A stretch of 14,173 nt of DNA from Prevotellaceae bacterium (GCA_031259225.1 JAIRLT010000089.1:1-14173), one strand, 5' to 3'. Shown: positions 1 through 8,874, counted from the first letter of the stretch. Translations and numbers: made by a program. The notes: generated by a model from the letters alone, not told the origin.

Positions 1-50
1 TCTTCCCCGCGAGTCGTGTTGTCTTCCCCGCGAGTCGCGTTGTCTTCCCG
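1..50. repeat. 21-bp tandem repeat array, 2.4 copies, cut by window edge
   Basis: Two full 21-bp units (1-21 and 22-42) differ by one base (T/C at unit position 17), and a third starts at 43 and decays after about 8 bases. The array probably continues to the left. On the minus strand it lies in an open frame starting at an ATG at 71-69 and running off the edge: MSIPALHR, then heptads EDNATRG and EDNTTRG. On the plus strand it also reads as heptads (SSPRVVL, SSPRVAL). Either could be real coding sequence or chance, because a 21-bp repeat keeps any open frame open. I cannot assign a function. Confidence 0.85.
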
Positions 51-146
51 ATGGAGCGCCGGGATACTCATTTTAATTTTTTTAAATCTTTAAGCCAATT
101 ATGTTCATTAACTAAAAAACACAGGAACATTTATGAAAATAATCCA

Positions 147-182
147 AGACGTCTATGGAAAATTGCGAGACGTCTATGGAAA
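147..182 (+). repeat. Second 21-bp direct repeat, two copies
   Basis: A 15-base core, AGACGTCTATGGAAA, occurs at 147-161 and 168-182, exactly 21 bp apart. It follows an ATG at 133-135 and reads as heptads QDVYGKL and RDVYGNL in a 72-codon frame to 351 that then crosses unrelated repeats. That frame points away from the minus-strand repeat frame beginning at 71, with about 60 bp of AT-rich DNA between them. Protein status is doubtful: the frame has no conserved-looking domain and is largely made of repeats. Confidence 0.7.
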
Positions 183-223
183 CCTTCACATTACACACAG
201 AGACTATTGGTTAATTGTTAGTT

Positions 224-328
224 CCGGCGCGTCAGCCCCTTTCTCCATTCTCCATTCGCGAAGCGCCGGCGCGTCAGCCCCTTTCTCCATTCTCCATTCT
301 CCATTCGCGAAGCACCGGCGCGTCAGCC
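224..328. repeat. 42/49-bp direct repeat, 2.3 copies, with inner heptamer array
   Basis: Unit 1 (224-265, 42 bp) and unit 2 (266-314, 49 bp) share the start CCGGCGCGTCAGCC and the end CGCGAAGC. A third, partial copy of the start lies at 315-328. The units differ in length because the inner heptamer TCTCCAT is present twice in unit 1 and three times in unit 2, as expected from replication slippage. There is no spacer diversity or palindromic repeat to suggest CRISPR. Confidence 0.85.
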
Positions 329-363
329 AACTCATAACTCATAATTCATAACTCTTAACTCTC
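329..363. repeat. Degenerate heptamer array, five copies
   Basis: Five contiguous 7-bp units read AACTCAT, AACTCAT, AATTCAT, AACTCTT and AACTCTC. The array directly abuts the last partial 42-bp repeat. It is a short simple-sequence tract in non-coding DNA. Confidence 0.8.
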
Positions 364-364
364 T

Positions 365-393
365 CGGATTGCTTCGCTCCGCTCGCAATGACG
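365..393. repeat. REP-like intergenic element
   Basis: A 29-bp GC-rich segment has an ATTGC/GCAAT inverted pair (368-372 with 385-389) around a TTCG-CTCC-GCTC core. Its reverse strand reads CATTGCGAGCGGAGCGAAGC followed by AATCC, a form I recognise as a dispersed intergenic element in many bacterial genomes. This rests on memory; its copy number in this genome is unknown. Confidence 0.5.
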
Positions 394-440
394 TGCGCGG
401 TTGAATAAGGTTTGGAAGGAGCTGGGGGGAGGTGACCCGT

Positions 441-473
441 AAAAAAACAAAGCGGGCAGCTTTCGCTGCCCGC
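441..473 (-). terminator. Intrinsic terminator of the ruvA-sprA-gcvH unit
   Basis: On the minus strand a perfect 9-bp GC-rich stem (GCGGGCAGC with GCTGCCCGC, 452-460 and 465-473) closes a GAAA tetraloop. It is followed by TTTGTTTTTTT (447-441 region). It lies about 85 bp past the gcvH stop, the correct side for ending that leftward unit. The plus strand has no T tract after the stem, so it is a one-way terminator. The 474-558 stretch between it and gcvH is untranslated and shows nothing else convincing. Confidence 0.92.
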
Positions 474-558
474 CCTGCCTAATCTAAACCTATGAAAACC
501 TATTTCACTTACTAAGACTATCCGGTTTGAAAAAGGTTTAACAGGAAAGTAAAAAAAA

Positions 559-933
559 TTAAATCAATGCTTCGTATGCTCCGGCGTCCAGCAACTTAGC
601 GAGTTCTTCGGGATGGGTTACTTTTATCCGTATCAGCCATCCTTTACCGTAGGGGTCTTGATTGACTAACTGCGGTTCGCTTTCGAGTGCGCCGTTTACT
701 TCGATAACTTCGCCGGATAGCGGCATAAAAGCATCGGCTACGGTTTTCACCGCTTCAATGGCGCCGAATACTTCGCCTTGCAACAGGGTTTCGCCGGCGG
801 ACGGCACATCAACAAATACAATATCGCCTAACTGGCTTTGTGCATAATCGGTAATGCCGGCGGTGGCGACCTCGCCTTCTACCTGTACCCATTCATGGTC
901 GCGGGTGTACTTTAAATTGGTTGGAATGTTCAT
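559..933 (-). CDS. gcvH: Glycine cleavage system H protein
   Basis: This 124-aa protein has the normal length of a GcvH. H protein carries a lipoyl group that shuttles the aminomethyl intermediate between the P, T and L proteins of the cytoplasmic glycine cleavage complex. The N-terminal YTRDHEWV motif (9-16) and the lipoylation region around IEAVKTVAD (59-67) are visible, with K63 as the lipoyl lysine, followed by the typical PLSGEV turn. The ATG start has only AT-rich sequence upstream, normal for this phylum. It begins 24 bp after the sprA stop on the same strand and has no obvious promoter of its own, so it is probably co-transcribed with sprA. The P and T protein genes are not in the window. 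In many Bacteroidota gcvH sits beside sprA (from memory), so the placement is ordinary. Confidence 0.97.
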   Translation of the reverse strand: MNIPTNLKYTRDHEWVQVEGEVATAGITDYAQSQLGDIVFVDVPSAGETLLQGEVFGAIEAVKTVADAFMPLSGEVIEVNGALESEPQLVNQDPYGKGWLIRIKVTHPEELAKLLDAGAYEALI

Positions 934-957
934 AGAAATGAAATTTTAAAATAAATA

Positions 958-3900
958 TTATAAGGATATGTTAATACTAAGTCCGACATTGGTGTTGGCG
1001 GTGGGGATATCCGACACATAAGGTCTGGTTACGGTGCGGTCGAAGAACAGGCGTGCGGTGATGTTGCTGCTCACCATGTATTCCGCCGAAGTACGGATAG
1101 AAAATACATAATTGCCGCTGGATACTTGCGGTATCGCGTCATCGTCCATCACAATCTTGCGGAGGATGGTTACATCTTCCCGGATAGATAAATCACCGCG
1201 GAGGCGCAGGTTGGTCTTTACGTTCCGGGAATTATTCTGTGCAAACCGGAAAATTAACGGGATTTCGCGGAACGTGTATCCCGCGCCGATCCTGTATTCA
1301 TTGGTGCGTACTTCCATAATCTGGTTATTGGACAGGCTCAGCGACAGGGTGCGGTTTTTAATCCATTCGACGCGGGTGGATAGGTTGTTGTACCAGCCGA
1401 CATCGACGTACAGAAGGGGCGACAGTTCTTCGCGGATGCTGACCGTTGCAATATCATGCTCGGCAATAAAATCGTCGAGTGTGTTACGCACATAGCTGAA
1501 GCCGTCGTCGTCGAGCGTATAGGACTGGTTGCGCACATACGAACCGATGGTATACAACGAAGTGTATTTATGCATAATGGTGAACGAGGTAACAATGTCT
1601 TTCAATGCTTTCAGTTTCGCCAGCCCGGTGTAATTTACCTGCCAGTTGGGCAGGGGTATTCGCGGGGAACCCGACAGCCCGACTGCGCTTGCCGATTGCC
1701 CGGTATAGGCGGCAAGGAATGCCGGTATCAATACTTCCTGCGACAACTGCCCGTAGTGGAGCGGATAGCCGTCCTTATCCACCTCTGACGGGTTATAGTT
1801 GAACGTTCCCGAAGAGAAAGGTTTCCGTCCGGCAGCCAGCCGCAGGGCAATGGTTTTGCGTGCGGCAAGGAAGTTGTCAAAGCTCTTGGAGGTATAGTTG
1901 TTTTTCGCATTCAACGGTTCAAAGGCGGTGGAAATACTCACGATGGAGATGCTGGAATTACCGGTACTCTGGCGTTGGTTGCGCCCGGTGGTTACGTTGT
2001 ACCATGTATTGTCTTCCGCCGTGCTGCGCCATCCGTCGATTTCGATGCGCAAGTCTGTCCATGGCTCCAAGCTTGCGCGGATAGCCCATGTCTGCGCGCG
2101 GTTCATCCAGTAGGGATTTATCAGGGTCGTATCGGTCGAAAGCCACAACCGTTTGCGTGCATAGTCCATAAAGTTTTCGTCTTGCCAGCCGAGTACGAAT
2201 GCCCAACCGGGCGCCCACGAGTTGTTTGCCTGTCCCCACCCCAGCACTTGCGCTTCCGGTTTAAAGCCGGGCAGGCGGCTGGCGCCGTTGTCGCTGTAAG
2301 TAACGGAAATATTCCGCAGCATCATGACCATGCGCACCAGCGATTTCCCGGCAAGGTTCAGCGGGTTTTCTTTTTTGGGTACGCGACCGGTAACCCGCAC
2401 CATTACTGCATTGACGTCGCGGTCTAAAGTTACGCCCAGCGTGTTTTTATCCAAGATATCTACTTGTCCTTGCAGTTCGTTCCCGTCGGCGTCGAAGAGC
2501 TGTGTGCGCACGTCGTTGGTGTTTAAATTATGTCTGATAGTTCGCCGGCGGTTGGCGGTGTACCTGTTTTTGGCGCTTTCATATACTTTATCAACCATCT
2601 CGGGGCGTTTAACCGAGCGACCGGAAAACTGGTCGTTGATTTGGCGCAAGAACGGCACTTTATTGTACAAATTTTCAAACGACACGCTCCCATTCACCCC
2701 GAACGTGCGGGAATTGGACACGGTATTCCCCGGGTCGTAGGTGTCGTCGCTCAACAGCGGCGCGGCTTCCCACTGGTAACCGGCGTTGTAATTTATATTG
2801 AGGTTTAGCCACGCTAACAGCGGTATTTTATTCAGCGGCACATTCCACCGGGCATTTATCCGTTGGTTGTAATAGATATTGCGCCCGAGGCTCCAGAAAT
2901 TCGTCCATGTTGAATCGTGCCAGTGGCGGTAGCCTTCGGGATCTGAGCGTTTATTGATGACGCCTTCCGGTTCGTCAATACGGGCGCGGTTGGTAGCGTC
3001 GAACTCCAATAACAGGGAGCGTGTCAAATCCCATGAGAAATAATAATTGGCGTCCCACAAAAAGTCTTTCGACACCGTTGCCGGGATAATCACCTCCGGC
3101 GCTACGACGCTCCGGAACTGCGTTTCGCGGTAGGTGCGTTGAATGTCGGTATTATACCTTAATTTATTCGGGTAGGGATTAAAGTGAAAATCGCGGAACA
3201 GTTGCAGCCACGGGGAACGTAGCCACGAAACCTTCTTGAACGGCTCTACATAAAACGGCTCTACATTGTATTCATAGCCCAAATTGAAATGGTAGTTTTC
3301 TTCCAGCCGGTGGTCGGTGCGCGGATTGCGGGAAAGCAGTTGGTTGTAAGAAAAACTCGTGTGTAAATTAGAAAGGCTGAATACCTTTGCATCGATGTTA
3401 TTGGCAAATATGCGCACGTTGGTAGCATTGAACGACAGGCGCCGCGTGTAGTCCTGTGACAACCGCCGTATAGAATCGCGCTCGTAGGACGACATGTTGC
3501 CCAGTGCATCGTCGTACAATATGTCCTGGTCGAACGGGTAATATTGCGGATTAGTGAAATTCTCCGAAAAGCCGAAGAACAGCGGCAAGCGGACACCCAA
3601 GTTTTTCGGGAAGAATAAGCCAAATTCAAAGTTGGTTATTAAATCGTATTGGTATACGTAGTCCGTCGAGCGTTCGTTTATTTTCGATTCCAGACTGCCA
3701 AAGTTCGGCGTCTGTATATTTCCCGACAAACTGATGTTGCCGAAGTCGGCTAATTTCGCAGACATCCGCGCATTCGCCGCCAGTCCGCTCGACTCGTTGA
3801 AATTGGTCAAGCGCAACTCATTTACCCAAATGATGCCGGACTTTTCGAGACCATCGTCATCGCTGTTTTTTTGTTTGGACGGGTTGCGAATGCCGATCAT

Positions 3901-6900
3901 TATCGTACGTACGGCGCTCAAATTCGGGTTGCCCACCACCCGGATACTGTTCTGCCCGTGCGGTTGTTCATACACCGCCGACATGGAACCGCCGTACTGA
4001 CGGATGTAATCGTTGCGTTCCAGTTTGGCATTCGTGAGCAGTTCCAAGTCTATGTCTAATTTATTACCGGCAGGCCACACCAGCTCGCGCTGGTTATCGG
4101 AATAAAACCCGGGCGGGGTAAGCGTCAACGGGATTTCATACTCATAGTAATTATTGCGGTAGTCGCTGCCGATACGGATGAATACTTGGAGTTCATTGTC
4201 GCGTAAAGGCGCGGTGAGCATGGCTTCGGCATGCACGTCCATAATTAACCGGCGATAGCGGCGGAAGTCAAAGGTTACATTCTTGTATGCCGCGCGCGCA
4301 TCGCCGTCGGCGAGGCTGTTTACCCGCAGTTCCAACGCCTGTTCGTTGAGTTGGCGCACCTGGTACTGTCCGGGGTCAATCTGGCGGCTGGCGCCGGGAG
4401 GCAAGACATAGTTCACCGGCGTCCGGTACGAATTTTCTTCAATATTGACGGCGGAAATATCAAACCCGGCATTGGGCATTTCGGGTTGCGCCACGCTTTC
4501 CTGCCCGTCTATCAGCGACTGGTTGTAACGCCGCCATTCGCCGCGAACCAGTTCCAACGAAGCAAAACGCAATACGGTCGTATCCCTAAAGCCGCGCAGG
4601 AACATACGTATAAAACGGATGGATTTGAAATCGGAAATAGAACCGATAGCCTTCCCTTCACTGATAGGGATTTTGAACTGGTAGAAAGTAACGGTTTGCG
4701 CGCCCTCAAAGTCCGTTCTGGCAGGGAGCGTACGCATGTCGGTAATATAGTTGCTTCCCACCCGCAAGTTCTGGGGATTTAAATCTATTTCGTACTGGTA
4801 ATAGCTTTCCGTTTCGTTCATGGTATAATCGCGGTTCATATCCTCCATGTCGGGATTGGGCGTGTTCATCGTATTTTCCCCGCTTGTTTGTTCGGGCGGT
4901 CGCGAATTGCCTTCGGTGCCGTTGTAGTATTTATAGCGGTCTAAAATCGTTGCCTTCACGTCATCGAAGTAGGGGTCTAAATAATACAGGTAATTATCGC
5001 CCGAAGGGTCGCTGTCGAAAGAGGGGTAAGCATTGGCAGAAAGTTTCGACCGCAGGCTATTCAAGTAATTGGAAAAAAAAGTTCGCTCGTAATTATCATC
5101 CAATCCGTCGTACCCGATGTCCTGGTAAATGCGGTTGGTGTAGTTGTTGTCAAAGGTCAGGGTAATTTGCGGGTCTTTCGGCATGCGTCCCCACACCGAT
5201 TCGATGAAGCGCGCCGTGTCGTCGGGCTGGGCTAAACCGTTTTCAAACGATTTCAAACCGTCTTTCAAAATATCTTCCGAAATATTCCCCAGATTAAAAT
5301 ACAGTTTACCGCCTTCCGATCGGGGCTTGTAAACAAACGGGTCCATCAGCCAGAACTCAATATAATCGTAATTTGCCGTTTCAAAATCCGTAACCGGCAG
5401 CGAACGTTGCACGCCGCCCCAACGCCGTTCGGGGTTCTGCAAATGTCCGTCGGAACGGATGCCGTCGGTGTCGTAATTATAAGGACCGCGTTCATCGGGG
5501 TAATAGGTCATGTTAAATATCGACATGTGGGTGGGCGTGCCGATGATTTCTTCGCGGTCGGGGAATAAATCGTTAATTTGTATTTCCGCCACGTACCAGT
5601 TTTTTTGGTATTTTGATGCTTCCGCCCGCAGGTAAGCCGGCGTGTAAGAGGTGTTGCGCACCAAGTCGGAATAAATGCTAAACCATGACAACAATGCGCG
5701 GTTAAATCCTGTTGCGAGTTGCGGCGTGGTCAGCGCTCCTTCGGGGAAAAGCAGCGGCTGCCCCTGCGGTATGCTCGCCAACGTCCATGCGGTATAATTA
5801 TGCAAATCCAGCGATGTCTTGCTGCCTTCGAAATCATCAATAAACGCTGCGCCGTTGGAGCCGATAGCCGAAGAATGCCCCGGCAAGAAATGCGCAAATT
5901 CCGCATCAACAGAAAAACTCGACGTAGCTTTCGTTTCCAAGAACGGTAAGGCATCAACAGCTTTGGTCAGCCATGGCACTTCGGTTTTGAACGATGTATT
6001 CAAACCCCAAATCGTATTGGAAATAGGCTCTTCCCCGAAATTGACCTTTTGGGTCAGCGGTCGTTCGCTCAAGTGCAGCAATGTGCCGCCTACGTAGAAA
6101 TGGTCGTTAAATGTATATTTCAAGCGGGCTCCCAACAGCGTTTTTGTTTGCAGGTTGAACAGTTCCTGACTTTCCAGCGACACTTTCAGCGGCACGCCCG
6201 ATTCCAAGTATGCGCTGTTGAGGATACGCACCGAGCCCAACACATAATTGACTTCGTAGTCCACGCCTTCCACTAATTTCACGCCGCCCGCCGTTACAAC
6301 CACCGAACCTTGCGGAATATTCATGGCATTTAACCGTATTTCGCTGCCGCTTTCCGACCGGAAACTGCCGGTCAGCCGGAATTTATTTTTCTCGGCGAAA
6401 CTTTGCGCCTTGGTCAGGGTGGAATCATACAGTTCCTTGTACACATAGCGCTCGGCAATTGTGGGATCGTTGATTTTTCCTTCCAAGTACCTGCCGAACG
6501 GCTCCAGTACCGGGAAGATAATACGCCCCCTGTCGGCAAGCACGGTAATGCCTTCCACAAAGTCGAAAAGCCCGTCGGGAATAGCGTCGTTTTGTGAATT
6601 GAGGTTATCCAAATTCAGTATGCGCAGCAACGGTTTTTCGGCAATTGCGCTTTCCGAAATGTAGGGCAAAGCCGTTCCCGCTTCCGCATTTTCATACATG
6701 ACGTCCATCACAAAGTCGTCGCGGTTGATGTGGTAAGCATTGTCTATAGCATACACATTTTTCATCATCAACTTCCACGTGGGAAACTGCGGCGAAAAAT
6801 TCGTACCTTTCAGTAGCTTTAATGCCAATGCCTGCGGCGCAACCACGCCTTCCGTAGATATTTCGCCCACAATAAAAGTTTGCCCGTAGGCTTCATATTC

Positions 6901-8169
6901 ATAAGCCACCGCCAGCACTTCGTCGTTGTTTAACGCGGTGTTCAGCGAGATGTATCCCAACTGCGTATTAACCGTATAGTCGGTGGACAGCAGTTTGCGG
7001 GCGTTTTCGACTTTTTCAAAATCTTCGCCGCTTTTCAATCCTGCGCCCGTCAGGTAGGACGTTACATTTTCCAGATCACGGATATTGTCGCGGTCAATAA
7101 TCGCAAATAAATTATTGGACTTGTTGTCGGGAAACCTGCCTGCCATGCCGCTGAACATCGGATTATATATGTTATTGCTTTCGCCGGCGTCAATAAACGC
7201 CACCAAGTTGCGCGTTTCTTCAAACCGTCCGCTTTTGTTGGTTACCCACACTTCCACGCGCTTGATGTTGATACCGGACAGTATCAACGGAAGTTGCCCT
7301 AACCATTTATCATAATTCTCCCGAAAATATTGCGACAGGAAGAAATGCCGGTTGGCGTCATACTGGTCGGCGTTTATCTCAAATACACTGGTCTGCCCGC
7401 CCCCTACCAGTTCAACGGTTTGCGACTGCGCCCGCTGGCTCGACACCACCATCGAAATATCCAATTTCCCAAAACGCAAATCGGTTTTTATACCGAATAA
7501 ACTCTGGCTGCCGGTAATTAGCGAGCCATCCAGTGGGAACGCAACATTCCCGACTTCGATTTTTTGCAGGATATCGTCTTCATGCCCGGCGTATTCTAAT
7601 TTCAAGTTGGTTTCAAAATCGAAGGTGGCTTCGGTGTTGTAATTAAAATTCATTTTCACCCGGTCGCCGATGCTGCCGGTGATGTTGAATTGCATTTTCG
7701 CCATGAAATCAAAATTGAACGCCGTGCGGTAACGCTCGGCAATCACCGGATTGTCGGAATAATTCCACTTGCCGCCAAAACTCAAATCAACCGACATCTG
7801 CGGATTGATGACCACTTCGTTGGAGCCGAAAATTTTGGAAAACGCATCGCTTCCCACGCCGAAGCGGATGCTTGAAGGCAACAGGTTGTCGCCGGTACCA
7901 CCGAAAAGACCGCCGCTGCCGTCGCTGTGCTGCTGCGCCCAGCCGTTGCGCAGGGCGTTGGTAAACTGTTCCCGCTGGTATTCTTCCGATGTCAATACTT
8001 TGAACGGTATGGTGCGCCGCGTGTCATAAGAATGGTAATACAGATAGTTTTTAGTTACCGGGTCGTATTCCACCACCGGCGTATCCGGCGGCAAAAGCGA
8101 CTGCGACCACGCAGGCATTACTGCATAACAGGTACAAAATAATAAAACTGACAGGTAAATACCTTTCAT
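958..8169 (-). CDS. sprA: SprA/Sov, outer-membrane translocon of the type IX secretion system
   Basis: This 2403-aa protein is an intact, full-length member of the SprA family. In the family, SprA forms a very large single-chain outer-membrane beta-barrel through which T9SS cargo leaves the cell. It is SprA in gliding Flavobacterium and Sov in Porphyromonas. Visible here are a signal peptide (about 1-22, hydrophobic core YLSVLLFCTCYAVM), a conserved start LLPPDTPVVEYDP, many alternating polar/aromatic beta-strand segments throughout, and a strand-like C-terminus ending in NISL. The long open frame has no frameshift or internal stop. The ATG lies 1 nt past the ruvA stop, which suggests translational coupling, and gcvH follows after 24 bp. 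Partner T9SS genes (porV, plug, porK-N) are absent from the window, as is usual because T9SS genes are scattered. The product itself has no T9SS C-terminal sorting domain, as expected for the channel. Confidence 0.97.
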   Translation of the reverse strand: MKGIYLSVLLFCTCYAVMPAWSQSLLPPDTPVVEYDPVTKNYLYYHSYDTRRTIPFKVLTSEEYQREQFTNALRNGWAQQHSDGSGGLFGGTGDNLLPSSIRFGVGSDAFSKIFGSNEVVINPQMSVDLSFGGKWNYSDNPVIAERYRTAFNFDFMAKMQFNITGSIGDRVKMNFNYNTEATFDFETNLKLEYAGHEDDILQKIEVGNVAFPLDGSLITGSQSLFGIKTDLRFGKLDISMVVSSQRAQSQTVELVGGGQTSVFEINADQYDANRHFFLSQYFRENYDKWLGQLPLILSGINIKRVEVWVTNKSGRFEETRNLVAFIDAGESNNIYNPMFSGMAGRFPDNKSNNLFAIIDRDNIRDLENVTSYLTGAGLKSGEDFEKVENARKLLSTDYTVNTQLGYISLNTALNNDEVLAVAYEYEAYGQTFIVGEISTEGVVAPQALALKLLKGTNFSPQFPTWKLMMKNVYAIDNAYHINRDDFVMDVMYENAEAGTALPYISESAIAEKPLLRILNLDNLNSQNDAIPDGLFDFVEGITVLADRGRIIFPVLEPFGRYLEGKINDPTIAERYVYKELYDSTLTKAQSFAEKNKFRLTGSFRSESGSEIRLNAMNIPQGSVVVTAGGVKLVEGVDYEVNYVLGSVRILNSAYLESGVPLKVSLESQELFNLQTKTLLGARLKYTFNDHFYVGGTLLHLSERPLTQKVNFGEEPISNTIWGLNTSFKTEVPWLTKAVDALPFLETKATSSFSVDAEFAHFLPGHSSAIGSNGAAFIDDFEGSKTSLDLHNYTAWTLASIPQGQPLLFPEGALTTPQLATGFNRALLSWFSIYSDLVRNTSYTPAYLRAEASKYQKNWYVAEIQINDLFPDREEIIGTPTHMSIFNMTYYPDERGPYNYDTDGIRSDGHLQNPERRWGGVQRSLPVTDFETANYDYIEFWLMDPFVYKPRSEGGKLYFNLGNISEDILKDGLKSFENGLAQPDDTARFIESVWGRMPKDPQITLTFDNNYTNRIYQDIGYDGLDDNYERTFFSNYLNSLRSKLSANAYPSFDSDPSGDNYLYYLDPYFDDVKATILDRYKYYNGTEGNSRPPEQTSGENTMNTPNPDMEDMNRDYTMNETESYYQYEIDLNPQNLRVGSNYITDMRTLPARTDFEGAQTVTFYQFKIPISEGKAIGSISDFKSIRFIRMFLRGFRDTTVLRFASLELVRGEWRRYNQSLIDGQESVAQPEMPNAGFDISAVNIEENSYRTPVNYVLPPGASRQIDPGQYQVRQLNEQALELRVNSLADGDARAAYKNVTFDFRRYRRLIMDVHAEAMLTAPLRDNELQVFIRIGSDYRNNYYEYEIPLTLTPPGFYSDNQRELVWPAGNKLDIDLELLTNAKLERNDYIRQYGGSMSAVYEQPHGQNSIRVVGNPNLSAVRTIMIGIRNPSKQKNSDDDGLEKSGIIWVNELRLTNFNESSGLAANARMSAKLADFGNISLSGNIQTPNFGSLESKINERSTDYVYQYDLITNFEFGLFFPKNLGVRLPLFFGFSENFTNPQYYPFDQDILYDDALGNMSSYERDSIRRLSQDYTRRLSFNATNVRIFANNIDAKVFSLSNLHTSFSYNQLLSRNPRTDHRLEENYHFNLGYEYNVEPFYVEPFKKVSWLRSPWLQLFRDFHFNPYPNKLRYNTDIQRTYRETQFRSVVAPEVIIPATVSKDFLWDANYYFSWDLTRSLLLEFDATNRARIDEPEGVINKRSDPEGYRHWHDSTWTNFWSLGRNIYYNQRINARWNVPLNKIPLLAWLNLNINYNAGYQWEAAPLLSDDTYDPGNTVSNSRTFGVNGSVSFENLYNKVPFLRQINDQFSGRSVKRPEMVDKVYESAKNRYTANRRRTIRHNLNTNDVRTQLFDADGNELQGQVDILDKNTLGVTLDRDVNAVMVRVTGRVPKKENPLNLAGKSLVRMVMMLRNISVTYSDNGASRLPGFKPEAQVLGWGQANNSWAPGWAFVLGWQDENFMDYARKRLWLSTDTTLINPYWMNRAQTWAIRASLEPWTDLRIEIDGWRSTAEDNTWYNVTTGRNQRQSTGNSSISIVSISTAFEPLNAKNNYTSKSFDNFLAARKTIALRLAAGRKPFSSGTFNYNPSEVDKDGYPLHYGQLSQEVLIPAFLAAYTGQSASAVGLSGSPRIPLPNWQVNYTGLAKLKALKDIVTSFTIMHKYTSLYTIGSYVRNQSYTLDDDGFSYVRNTLDDFIAEHDIATVSIREELSPLLYVDVGWYNNLSTRVEWIKNRTLSLSLSNNQIMEVRTNEYRIGAGYTFREIPLIFRFAQNNSRNVKTNLRLRGDLSIREDVTILRKIVMDDDAIPQVSSGNYVFSIRTSAEYMVSSNITARLFFDRTVTRPYVSDIPTANTNVGLSINISL

Positions 8170-8170
8170 A

Positions 8171-8755
8171 TTACAATCGTTTCAATGCGGCTTTTATCAG
8201 GTCTTCCGTCGTACAGGCTGCATTTTCGCGTAACAACAGTTGTAAGGTTTTTTCGGCAGGCGCTTTGCTAAAACCAAGCATTACCAAAGCGGATAAGGCT
8301 TCTTCGAGTTGCATTGGCAAAGCCGGCGAGCCTTGCGAGGTATTAGATGAAATAGTTTTTCCGATTTTATCTTTCAAATCCACCACGACGCGTTGGGCGG
8401 TTTTCGTTCCGATGCCTTTAATGCTTTGTAATTTCCTGACGTCGTCGTGTTGAATGGCGTTACGCACTTCCGCCGAAGTCAGCGACGAAAGAACCATGCG
8501 CGCCGTGTTAGGTCCTACGCCCGAAACGCTCAACAGTAAACGGAATACTTCGCGTTCTTCGCGTTCAAAGAAACCAAACCATTGTTCCGCATCTTCGCGC
8601 ACAATGTGGTGTATCCACAATTGCACGTCTTTCAATGTTCCCAGTTGCCCGTAGGTTTGCAGCGAAATATTTACAAAATAACCGGTGCCGCCGTTGTCTA
8701 CTATCACATATGTCGGTGTTAATTCCGTTACTGTGCCTTTGATATATTCATACAT
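8171..8755 (-). CDS. ruvA: Holliday junction branch-migration protein RuvA
   Basis: This 194-aa protein is slightly shorter than the E. coli form (about 203 aa). RuvA tetramers bind four-way junctions and load the RuvB helicase for branch migration in recombinational repair. The N-terminal OB-fold region begins MYEYIKGTV and runs to about residue 62. Two helix-hairpin-helix motifs follow, SVSGVGPNTA (77-86) and SIKGIGTKTA (111-120). A linker rich in S/G/P (137-147) leads to the C-terminal RuvB-contacting domain (about 148-194). It is the first gene of the leftward unit, with a well-placed promoter at 8783-8814, and its stop is one base from the sprA start. ruvB and ruvC are not in the window. 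Confidence 0.97.
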   Translation of the reverse strand: MYEYIKGTVTELTPTYVIVDNGGTGYFVNISLQTYGQLGTLKDVQLWIHHIVREDAEQWFGFFEREEREVFRLLLSVSGVGPNTARMVLSSLTSAEVRNAIQHDDVRKLQSIKGIGTKTAQRVVVDLKDKIGKTISSNTSQGSPALPMQLEEALSALVMLGFSKAPAEKTLQLLLRENAACTTEDLIKAALKRL

Positions 8756-8782
8756 CTTCGCTTACTGTTAATGTCTGATTTA

Positions 8783-8814
8783 CAAAAATACGATTTTTTC
8801 TTGACAGGCTCAAA
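8783..8814 (-). promoter_or_regulatory. Bacteroidota-type promoter of ruvA-sprA-gcvH
   Basis: On the minus strand the -7 element TATTTTTG (8790-8783) lies 20 bp downstream of TTTG (8814-8811), matching the phylum consensus TTTG-N19-21-TAnnTTTG. The predicted transcription start is about 8776, roughly 20 nt before the ruvA ATG. Confidence 0.75.
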
Positions 8815-8831
8815 TTATTTTTAAAATAAAA

Positions 8832-8862
8832 TTTGTAGATAAAAAATATTGTTTTATATTTG
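8832..8862 (+). promoter_or_regulatory. Bacteroidota-type promoter driving the structured leader and FISUMP gene
   Basis: TTTG (8832-8835) and TATATTTG (8855-8862) are 19 bp apart, matching the phylum consensus. The predicted start is near 8869, about 420 nt upstream of the likely start codon at 9290. It sits back to back with the ruvA promoter; the two -33 elements are only about 17 bp apart. Confidence 0.75.
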
Positions 8863-8874
8863 CGCCGTTAATTA

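Noticed and set aside
1..328. Possible CRISPR array
   Set aside because: The repeats are directly tandem with no unique spacers of constant length, and there are no cas genes.
133..351. 72-codon rightward frame
   Set aside because: Nearly all of it is made of repeat units of unrelated families, and one unit changes length by 7 bases, which breaks the frame. A real protein is unlikely.
1975..2427. 150-codon rightward frame inside sprA, and many similar ones
   Set aside because: It is antisense to an intact, clearly identified 2403-codon gene and shows no domain. Such shadows are expected in a long GC-balanced gene.
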